DNA from: Malachius bipustulatus
Lineage: Eukaryota; Arthropoda; Insecta; Coleoptera; Melyridae
Assembly (NCBI GenBank): GCA_910589415.1
Contig: OU342630.1
Coordinates: 47,896,012-47,960,011 of the forward strand
DNA: 64,000 nucleotides
Direction: 5' to 3'
The position numbers and the translations under genes were made by a program. A model generated the notes under the pieces. It searched no databases. It worked only from the letters and a program-made list of their open reading frames with translations, and was not told where the DNA came from. Of the stretch, positions 39,301 to 51,300 are shown in pieces; position 1 is the stretch's first letter; every line of letters starts with the position of its first letter.

Positions 39301-42300
39301 TCAGTCGAGTACGGGGTTGCCACTTCTCCTGAATGCTGACTTGCATCTTTAATAAAATCGTTCCTTCCGACTCTCTTTTATTTAATGATTTTATTTATAC
39401 AGTTGATTTACCTAGGAGTGTGAATTATTTCACCTCCGTTTATTTAATTCATAACCTGGGTGATACTGTATTTAGTTATCACTTTGTATACCTTGTGTTT
39501 ATTTGTCTTGTTCTACCTTTTATTGCACCCGTCGATGCTGCCTCGTCAGGCGACCTTTAGGTCACATATGTTACCTTGCCCTTAGGCATTTGTCACTGTT
39601 ATACCTGATGATTTACCTTATTTGCTTTTCTGATTGAAACCTTAATCAACTGTATTATTGTAGATTTTTCTACACACCTTGATTTATTTCCCGGAGCATG
39701 TTGGCTCCGTTCGAAAATCTTTGTTCCTCAACGTGATTATCAGCTGACCATACTACAGACCACGACTCTTTAACCATTAATCTAGTTAATGATTGGAAAT
39801 GCTGGACTTTTATCCCTCATTCGTGTTTAGGCATGTTTACGGACAATTTACTTATTTGATTGTAACGGTACCAGCCACCGGTCCGCCATTAACACGAGTA
39901 CGTCGGCCTATCAACCCAAAGAGCGTAGATAGTATGATGAGAACATAATAATAACGTTTGTCACATAAGATTCAGGTATGTATAGAATCTGGTTAGAAGA
40001 GATTCGGAAAAACGACCTTATAATGATGCTTTGGTTTCTGGATCTTCTTGTTTGGCTTTCCCATACTCGAGATTAATTTTGATTTGCTTTGGATTTTTAT
40101 TTGTGAATTGCGATTCATGATCCTAACTTTATTTTGGTTATTGGATTTCCTGATATGTGAGGGCGTTTATTACACCTGGCAACCTTGCCTTGGTTTCTGT
40201 TATGCTGTCCTACTCTGAGGGTACTTTTGCCCTGTTGTATGATTTCCACTTTAAAGAGGTATACTCTCGTATTGGTACAACGGAGGTCTTCACCTGGACA
40301 TCGAGGTGGATCCCTCCCCCAACGTTTGGAAATAGAGTACGTATACTAACTCCTAATTGGGTGTTGTAATGGAATTAGTATTTCCTGATAATGTTTGCGA
40401 AGTAGCGGATGCTACATCTGACAACGCTGCCTCGTTCTATCCAGACCTGTACTAACCGGGGGTGCTCTGCTATGTGATCTTTATTTATGGTGTCATATAA
40501 TGGCGAGAAACTCCTTTCACTTTCTAAATCGTTTTTAAAGGGACTGCTTCCTGCCTAACCATCTGCGCTGTTTAAAAATTCGGACTCTTCGAAGAATAGG
40601 ATGATTGAATCATGGGCCGTTTTGTTTACAAATTATTAATTTCTGATCCGGGTCTATTTTCGCTCCTAGCTCTATCTCAATTTCCTATGCGTGAATATGT
40701 ATTTATTTGATTTGTCGAAATATTTCTTCTCTGCCGGGTTCGTTTTGTTTATAAACGTGATTGCGTAGGTACCTACGGGGGTACCGCCTGATACCTAGTT
40801 AATTATTGTGTCTGATTTAAAATGGGATCTGCACTCGTGAATTTGGCGAATCTGTTTAATTATTTATTGACGTGGATTTTGTTTCGAAGAGAGATCTTCC
40901 CTAACTATTTTCTCAATGGATTTTCCCTAATTTGTGAAGGAAATTCCTTCGGAATATGCGCTTTGCCATCTACTAGTGAATTGGTTCGAAGAGAATTTGC
41001 CAACTGCGAATATTGAGTTCGAGATGCGAATGAAGTATGTTTCACTGGGATTTCCCGGGATAGGTAAAGGAAACTCGGCCGGAGTCCGCTATGCCATCTC
41101 TGGATCCGAATTTTATTAGAATTGTGATTAGAAATTGGTGGGAAACGATATTTGCTCGTTTCGGGTTTTCAACTGGAGTTTTTCCAAGGTAGATAAGGGA
41201 AATTCGACCGGAGTCCACTAAAGCCATCTCTGGATTCGAATTTTATTGAGGAAATGTAGAATTGTGATTTGAAATTGGCGTGAAACGATATTTTGCCCCT
41301 TGCGGGTTTTCAACTGGAGTTTTTCCAAGGTAGATGAGGGAAATTCGACCGGAGTCCGCTATGCCATCTCTGGATTCGAATTTTCAGGTTAAGATAGGAT
41401 TAGGTATCCCGGAGTCCACAATATGCCATCTCTGGGTACCGTATAAAGGGTTAGGAAGTCAAAATTGATCTGAGAGTGAGTTGCTGGAAGACGTCTGCTT
41501 TTATAGTAGCGGTGGTCCGATTTCTAAACACCGCGCAATAATGAACCTTATTGACTCTTCTCTCCTGCCGTGATTTAGTCCGTAATCATATCTCATTTGT
41601 CTTGAGATTTGGCGAGTTGACCTCGCGGCTACTTTACTGATTTGTCCGGAACCTGAACTATCTAAATTTTCCTTCAAATCGGTCGACGCGTTTAGGTACT
41701 TCTCATTGTGTCTAGTTATTATAATTACACCGACTTAACTTTCACTTCGCGTTTTCCTTTACTGGCCGTTTAGGTACCGGGGTGCTTTTCCGGCTATTGG
41801 GGTTTATTAATTCGCCCTATCGATTGGTGAACTTTTCATTGTCGTAGGTGTAATAACTACTGAGTTACTTTTGTCTTTGCGAAGGCTTATTGTTTAAATT
41901 CTGATTTCACCCGATCTGTTTCTTTCCACTCGTTCTTGTATGTAGGTCACCTATTATTCTCCTTCATCACGCGGACCGAGAGTGTCGCAATACAACGCCT
42001 GCCCTAACATCTGGCAATGGTTTCTTTACCCTTGCAGTGGTCGCTTTCTCGAAGGACTGAATTGTGGCTAGCTGGAGCGATTCTGTTTTATGAATATTTA
42101 ATGAGCTGACGGGATCGTTTACTTGATTTAATGAGGCGAGGGAATATTTCTCTTATCATCCTACCTAGGTGCGATCCATTTCAGTAGGTACCCAATCTTA
42201 TTATAACATAATTTAAGAATCTATGAAAGTTAATACAACCCATACGCCGATAAGACCTAATCTGTTATAATATGATGTCACAATACTAATCCTCAAATTA

Positions 42301-45300
42301 CATATCAGATTTAGACAGCATAACAAATCAGCTAGGGGTGAAAAACGCTTCTGCACTTGGTTTTTGTAAATACGGGACGGCGCCCCCTCGTATTTACAAT
42401 TAGGGTGGAAAGTACGACTCAAACAATAAGTGTAATGCATACGGAAATTTATTGTATTTGCTTACTGTTGAAATAAAAAGCAGCCACTGAAAACGTATAC
42501 AGGAACGACTGAGTTATTGTTTGTAAACAATACTGTACGATATTTATTATGAATGTTGCAGTTAGAAAAATCTACTACTATGAAATTGTTAGTTGAAAAC
42601 CAGATGTGACAAGTGAATCTATTGTTTCATGAGCAGTTCATTTTGTAATTTTATGTCTCGAAGCAAATTCGAGAGTGTATAGGCTAAATAAGTATAACTA
42701 TAGTGGCGCCATCACGTGGGTAAACTTGACAATACCAACGCGCAAATACCGTGCACAGCTATTCATTTCAATGTATTTTTCATTGTAAACATGAGATATT
42801 TCAGCAATGAAAAATAGAAATCGAGGGGGTGTTTGTTGTATCGTGGGATGCAACTATATACGCTCGTCACGAAATCGAGAATTGAATTTTTACGGCTTTT
42901 CGTCTAAATCGTGGGAAATAGATTGATCAAAAAAAGTAGATTCTTATGCAGTAGGTATAATACGTCGGATCACGATTATCCTTATTACTGTAACCATTAA
43001 TCACTCCTGAAGATTTCCTTAGGATGTGGCTAGTGTCTTCAAACAAAGCTTTTACGGGGTAGAGAATTTATTATTTTTTTTAAAGAAACAATTTTTAACG
43101 AATTTTTTTTAGGTGAACTTGCAGTTCAATGGTAGGTAATTCGTTGTTTCTCAATTATTAAGTACCACAAGGCAATCAGGCGAAGAGCTTTAAAATTGTA
43201 CTCCTGAAAACAGCAGCATTCACAGGGTATTATAGTATCTTATATACAGGGTGTTGTATCAGAGATGTTGGGTCAAACTTGAAGGGTTGGTTCCTCTCAT
43301 AAATATATAAGTTAAAAAAATAAGTTTCAGTTCAAAATGATGTTTTGTTTAAAAGATACAGGGTGTCGAACTTAAAAAAATATAAGAGTTTTTGGTTATA
43401 ACTCGTGTAAATTTACACCGATTTTGATGAAACTAGGCACGAACAATAAGCAAACAAAGCTCTTTAATTAGGGTATTTCAGATTTTGTAGATGTCTTCCA
43501 ATGGCATAGATAGTTAGGATTGGAGCCACTTTTCCCTCCCCATATTTTACGCCACTGACTTTATTGCAAATACAATAGCCCAAGTTGTGCAATAGGCCAA
43601 GCAGTTTAGAATAAAAAACTATTGCTTGGGTTTTTTCATACGCCGCACCGTTTTTGAAATATTTTAATTTTTCTCAATTGTTCGGCAATTTACATTAGAA
43701 AATAATAATTATTGTTGATTTCATTAAAATTTATCCGACTAGAAGTTTTATGAAAAATGTTATTATTAATGATGAGAACTTCCACATTGCCGGAGAAACT
43801 TTAAATATATCTCAAAAATGGTGCCTCGTAGGTATGAGAAAAGCTAAATAATACTTTTTGGTTCTAAAATCCATGGGCTAATAAACAACGTTTTTGTATT
43901 TGCAATAAAGTCAGTGCCGTGAAAGACAGGGAGACAAAAATGGCTCCAACCCTGAATATTAGATAAGTGACATTTCTTGAGGAAACTTCAAGTATCTCAA
44001 AAACGGTGTGCCGCATAAAAAAAAATAAGGAAATACTTTTTGTTCTAAAATGTATGGGTAATCGAATAACGGTTTTGTAATTGGAAAAAAGTTAGTGGTG
44101 TAAAAGATATAAGGAGACAAAAGAGAGGAAAAATGAAAAAACCCGAATATCTACGCCACTGGAGGACATACGTAAAATCTGAAATAACAAAATTGAAGGC
44201 CTTTGTTTGTTTATTATACATACCATGTATCATCAAAATCGGTTTAAATTTACAGAAGTTATAACCAAAAGCTCTTATATATTTTTTTTAAAGTTCGACA
44301 CCCTGTATCTTTTAAACGAAACGTCATTTTGAACAGAAACCTTTTTTTTTTAACTTACATTTATAAAAGGAACCACCCCTTCAAGTTTGACCTAACATCT
44401 CTGATACACCCTGCATAGATTTAAAGAGTAGGTACTTATATTGAATACAGTGTGCTTCCCAAAAGTAACGGATAAATTCGATAAAACGGAGAGGGTGTTT
44501 TTTTGAAAAAATAAAAAAACAGGTCGATTTTGTTTTTGAGTTGTTCAACTGTTGACATAATATTGGGGTGTACAGGGTGATACGCGAAAAAGTAGTGACG
44601 TCATCGGCATTTTTTAAAATTGCAACCCTTATTTTTTCTTCCATTTTTTGATACCTCATTCAATTGCCAATATGGTAATGTAATCAATTTGTAACTTTAA
44701 ATAAGGAAATTTCTGAGAAAACAGCTTGTGAGTCGAAATTGTGCACTTTTTACTGATATGAAAATCGGAACTTAAACGATAAAAAAAAAATCAAATAAAA
44801 AATACTGTTTCCATGGTAATTTTATAAGATCTGTCTATTAAATAAAGTCTATTAAATTAAATCTGTTAAATTAAATTAAATTAAATCTATTAAATCTGTC
44901 TATTAAATTGAATCTCTTAAAATTAAGTTATTTAAGGTTACAAAATGATTACATTACCATATTGGCATTTAGATGAAGTATCAAAAAATGGAAGAAAAAA
45001 TAAGGGTTGCCATTTAAAAAAAATGCCGATGACATCACCACTTTTTTGTGCATCACCCTGTATACCCAAATATTATGTCAGAAGTAACTCAAAAACAAAA
45101 TCGACCTGTTTTTTTATTTTTTCAAAAAACAGCCTTCTCCGTCTTATCGAATTTTTCCGTTACTTTTGGCAAGCATTGTATAAGAAGCAGCGTCTGAACT
45201 CTTAAATCGAAAAATTCTAGAAGTTGATATCAATTTATTGATTATTAACGGGAGACACTTGGTTTAATTGACCGAGTTAGTCAGCTATTTGTTGCCATAC

Positions 45301-48300
45301 TCCAGACAATGAAGTAATTACGTCGACAAATAACAATGCCGTCGATCATTTATTCCGAAAGTAGTATTTCGCAATTTCTTTAAAAGGCAATAAGGCACGC
45401 AGGCAGGATAAATCTTTAGAGATTTTCAGGTACGATAGCAAGATACCTATAGGTAGGATTTTCTTCATTTTTTAGTTTACCGTTCGCGACGTTTTTCCGC
45501 CCGCGAAAAATGCCATGCAGGTGCCCTTCTGCCGTGGTCGTCTACACAGGCTTCCGCTTTTTTGCCTCCGCGTTCTAGCCATTCACCAATCAGCGAAAGC
45601 GTTACGTCATATTGCCTGGAAGTTATTTGCTAAAATAGTGGTGTAACCTGCGCGAGACACCAACCACTTCACCTCCAACCTCCGCGTGTTAGTTCCACGT
45701 TGGCATTTGACTGCGTTCTAAAATCATCCCTTCGAGCTATACAGGGTGTTCTACAAGCTCTATGACAAACTTTGACAGATGGTAGGTTGCTTGATTTTAA
45801 ACATATTTTTTTTAATAAACATGGGTCCGATTCGTTTTTGTTTAGAAGTTACAAGCATTTAAAGAGACATTTCTTAGAACACGACCTTTTAAAGTTTATT
45901 GATGACGTGCAACTCAATATTATTCAAAATATGTGGTATCAGCATGACGGTGCACCACCACATAGAGGAAGACAAGTTGCTGCTTGGCTAAATGAACATT
46001 TCCCGAATAAATGGATAGGTCAAGGAGGTCCAATATCATGGCCACCTCGTTCTCCCGATCTGAATCCTCTGGATTTTTATTTATGGGGACACATGAAGCA
46101 GCTGGTCTACCATGTTGAAATCGCTACCCATCAGCAGTTACTTGAAAGCATTCAAGATGCAGCTAACCAAATAAGAAATGATCCAAATCTCATTCTTCGA
46201 GTGACCGAATCTTTAGTTCGTCGATGTGAGGCTTGCATTCAAGCTGAGGGTGGACATTTCGAACAATTTTTATAGTCTTAAGTTTTGTGATTATCATTTA
46301 ATTTAAATTTTTATTGTTGATTGTTAATAAAGGTTAAATGCTTGTAACTTCTAAACAAAAACGAATCGGACCCATGTTTATTAAAAAAAAATATGTTTAA
46401 AATCAAGCAACCTACCATCTGTTAAAGTTTGTCATAGAGCTTGTAGAACAGCCTGTATAAGGTCTGTGAATCTACACATGATATTTTAGGTAAAAAGATC
46501 GTGTAGACTTTTAACTTGAGAAAATAATTTCTTTCCGTATTTTAAAAACGCAAAATTTTCGTAAAGATGCTTTAACGCAGTAAATGCGTTACAGCAAATC
46601 AAAGTAAAAAATTTAGGATTTAATACCAATAAATATTACTGCTATTAAATTTGTGGAGCTGTATTTCAGGGGAACGGTGCCAATAAATCGTAGGCAAATC
46701 ACTTTTTGAGCAGATAATTTATTCGTTATTGAAACAAAGTGCTTCGTTTCCAGCTTTCCAGCTGCAAAAATGTGTCCAAAACACTTCGATTAACATCAAA
46801 CTAAATATAAAGAACCCGAAAACTATTTATTTATTGATAAGACATTGGTATTCGAAAAAATGGAACAATTTTATCACCTGTACAATGGGGTAATAGATAT
46901 TTTCATTTTCACGAGTGATATATGCACCTCTAATGTGGAGTGATATATGGAGTCTCTCTAAAGAATTGTGCCTTGAAGAAAAGTATCATCAAAACGTCTT
47001 TTTTTCTCTAAGATCGATGAGGAAACTACCATGATATTTCGATATTTTCTTAACGACTTTTCGAAACGAAAGCAGAGACTCACTGCTTGGAAATGGATTT
47101 TACTAATTGTAGTAGTGATGACTTCAAAAAACTCTATAAATACACCGCCAAACAATTTTAATAAAAACCTATTTAATTCTCGAAGCGAGCTGTCATGCAA
47201 GGATTAGGGAGCAAGGTAATGTAGCCATCGAATTTGCGGAAAAGCTACGGCGCGCGCTCCGCGAACAGCTGATACTTCCTTAGCGTATTGTTTCCATGAA
47301 CGGCGTTCAAAATGGCATGCAAAATAGTAATGTGTAATCTAATGGAAAATTTAAAATTATAATTTTAATCCTAGAAGCATTGATCATCCTTGATTGTCGC
47401 AACCATCTTCCTAGAACTCAGAAATCTTTCTACCAACCCGCGCGCGATCCGGAGTTGCGACGGAAACAATGAGTAAGAAGCAAAAAATCCTTCGCGGTCC
47501 CGTGTGTCCATTCCGAGCCCCGAAACGGGTCGCGAGTAGCTATGGACGCGGTATTATATGACGGTGGGTGGTCGGGTCTTCTCGTTGACATGAAGAGTGT
47601 CTTTAGATCGAGAATTGGATAAAAGCAGCACGGTAGCCAATTGGACCGACGCTATGGCCGTTCCGATATCTGCATTCCGATTCCATGGGGCCAAAACGAA
47701 GAACAGTCGATTATGCAGGGAAGAATTACTGGAGTAGCTATATCTTGACGTGGACGTTTTTTATTGTACAGTCTTTGATTATGGAAATGAATATCTCTAG
47801 TTTTAACAAGAATCGTCACGGTTTTATTGGTCATATTATACTTATAATAATTATATCTTGATTGCTAGGTAGGTAATGGGAAACTGTATTTTTAGCATTT
47901 TATCTTCTTTTTGAATTTTTCTAACAAAAAAATTAAAACTCTCAAAGTAAAGAGATACTTGTCGTGTTGACATATGAAACTCAAAATCATAGATGCGTCC
48001 TTATTGGGCCAGTGTTATCACTAACAAGAAACAGGCCCCATAGATGAGAAAAAATTTAAAAAACATGAAGTAGTGCGATCTATGCTTTTTAAAATTATTA
48101 TTATTACTTGATTAAAGACTTATTGCTTTGTTAATTTGTTATAGATATATCGCAGATAATACAATGGGCTAATAGAATAGATAGATTAATGAAAGAGGCT
48201 AATATTAGATCTCCGCCGAGCTTGCAGCAGCTGTTAGAAATGCTCCGTTGGCGAATAAAAATTTATTGTCTGCCAGGTTGAATCATCTTAAAATTGGCTA

Positions 48301-51300
48301 GTTTGACCGGAAAACTAGCCGTGGATGATATTATACAGCGATTATGTAGCTTCTACCATCGGCTGTAGCATGTAAACGTTCGAATTTTATTTAATTTTTA
48401 TTTATGATGTTTGCTATTTTTGTAAGTCCTACTAACTCTCCAGACATGTTTTCTTAATTTGTACAAGCATACCTCTCAATGGCAGTTGACATAATATCTG
48501 CATGATTTTTACAAATTTCTTTCATTTAGCTTCATTAAATTTAAGTCATTAACAATCGTGTTAAGTCATAATAACAATTATTGTGACGATGAATAATTGA
48601 AACTTGAGATTGGCAAGTGGTTCTTGATTGGTAGCTTGTTATTCATTTGGATCCTTTCCCTTCTATTGCACTCCAAGATTACATCAAAATTGACGTTTCT
48701 ATATGGCATATAAACGTAAAAAAAAACAAAGGAGTGCGTCTTTAAAACCCAAGGGGGAAGCTTCAAATCATGAAGGAGGCCTGAAAATTCCAAGGGAGGG
48801 CTACAAAAATACAGTTTTTCCACTAATTAGTTTGACGATTTTCAACAGGTCGATCTTAGATTTTCACACATAAAGCATTGAACTAGATATAATACGTATA
48901 GGTAACAGGAAACATCTAGCCAGCCCTTGAAAATGACCATTATTAAATAATTGAAGGATACTACCTATACCTTATAATATTATAAACGTCTGGATGTATT
49001 TGCTACTCTGATGTAAAAATAATTATGAGTAATTATGATTCCAGTAGTATCAGTATGCATAAGGGTTGTAAGTTTTCTAATTGACAAACTGTATAGTGTG
49101 AAAGCTTCCACCTTAGCCTCATCCACAAAGCATTGAACGCTAGTTGCCGTCATTACTGTCAGATCCGGGGCTATGTTTGTATGCACGTAACTCTCGAGCA
49201 CGTTCGTATAGAACTTGAGGGGTTGTTATTATACCAAGTTCAACCATTCGGCTCTTTACTCCAACTTCACTGTCAGCATGTCTATGCATTGCATGCCTAG
49301 TGCACATGTGAATACTAGGCTGGCCTAGAGACTACTCACAGAGTTCAAGGGTCCTTCGGACTTCCATTCGCTTCTCTAAATTTCAGTAGTTGCGTTGAAA
49401 GGGTGTAGTTATGCATGGCCAACTCATTTGCACGTCTCAGTTTTCTATTGCGTCTCTCCATCCTTTGCATGGAAGAGGGAATATGACGTGTGGGATGTGA
49501 AAAGCTTGGTCTATGTATTTGAAAAGATGAGAGGTGCTTATGAGTGGGAAAGATATATATATATATATATATATTATGAATGTAGTAAAACACCGTTATT
49601 TTTAATTATTTGAAAATTAGGTAAAGGCAAGCGGTGTGTCGCAAATAAAAGGTATGATCCTTTTTTGTTAAACTCAATATATTTCGATCTTAATTTAGAT
49701 CTTCATCAGGAGAACTGTAATTATAAGAAATCAATATTTTTTCAAAAAATCTTAAGATAAATACTTACAACAAATGATCAAAATAAAATTAGCATCTTTA
49801 AAATCTAAAAATCTTCATAAGGTAATGTTAATAAAGTTCGTGTTGTAAATTTATGCCAAAAAACATTTAATATTTATAAATATCAACATTTATGAATAAT
49901 TTTGATGAGAATTTAGAAAAAAAATTTTTTTGATATATTTTATGACATAAAAGTTTTGAAGTTTTTTAACATTGTGAATAATGGATTATTTTCTCAAAAA
50001 TTAAAACAAAGGAATCTAAACAGTAAATTTAAAAGACAATTTTTAGAAATGTGTCACATAAATGAAAATATCGATAACTGTATAAATTTAAAATCAGATA
50101 TACAAAATTTAAATAGAATATATAGCTATATTTTGGACTTTGAAAAACAAAAAAATTTTTAAACAATTTATAGACAGGTACCTACCTAATTTCATAAATA
50201 AATAAATACCTAACGAACATATATAAAAATAACTGTTAAAGTAGTACTGTTTAGATTCCTTTGTTTTAATTTTTGAGAAAATAATCCATTATTCACAATG
50301 TTAAAAAACTTCAAAACTTTTATGTCATAAAATATATCAAAAAAATTTTTTTTCTAAATTCTCATCAAAATTATTCATAAATGTTGATATTTATAAATAT
50401 TAAATGTTTTTTGGCATAAATTTACAACACGAACTTTATTAACATTACCTTATGAAGATTTTTAGATTTTAAAGATGCTAATTTTATTTTGATCATTTGT
50501 TGTAAGTATTTATCTTAAGATTTTTTGAAAAAATATTGATTTCTTATAATTACAGTTCTCCTGATGAAGATCTAAATTAAGATCGAAATATATTGAATTT
50601 AACAAAAAAGGATCATACCTTTTATTTGCGACACACCGCTTGCCTTTACCTAATTTTCAAATTATATATATATATATATACTTACATGGAAAATCGATTT
50701 GAACCACAATAATTCATTACATGAATAGGAGTAGTTTCACATGATATCATATTATGTATTCAAATACCTAGGTAGGTATTTGTAAGAGGTGGTTTTCTGA
50801 CAATGCTATTTCTACCATTTATGCAAAAGCTTGTTTCCCAGGTAATTCTACAAAGGGCATTTATGTGTTTAGACACTATCTATTTTTAGTTTCTTATTCG
50901 CTTGTGATAAGCTTGCAACATAGAAACTACATAGAATTTTTTTTAGACATGTAATCATTGTTGGATATAAATATCTACATAAATGAACAGATCTGTCACT
51001 ATAATGACTGCATGGCATTCAAGAGAATTAGCACGTATAATTAGCTGTTGTAGAAACTGTAATAGTCCATGCATTTTGAAAACTTTTCAAATTAAGCTCA
51101 AAAATGGTCAATTTGGTTTCTCGAATTGTTACACTTACGAGCTAAAAATCTGCCAACCCTAATTTTTCAGTCGCAATCAAAATGTCGTACCTCTTTGATC
51201 CTGGAAGAAGACAAATTTCTAACAAAAAATTTCAGTCTCAGATTTTTGACTCATTGAACTATTACTCGCTTGACTTGGTGCTTGTGCAGGTACTCTAATA

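Noticed and set aside
14107..42187. One giant LTR retrotransposon with the two 3-kb repeats as its LTR pair around ap exons 1-3
   Set aside because: The copies have different target duplications (GTGC, GTAG), differ in length and content, and enclose host exons, so they are independent insertions.
45772..45854. ATG and first codons of the transposase-containing frame
   Set aside because: They are inside the left terminal inverted repeat; the mirrored copy is at the right end, so they are not the original N-terminus.
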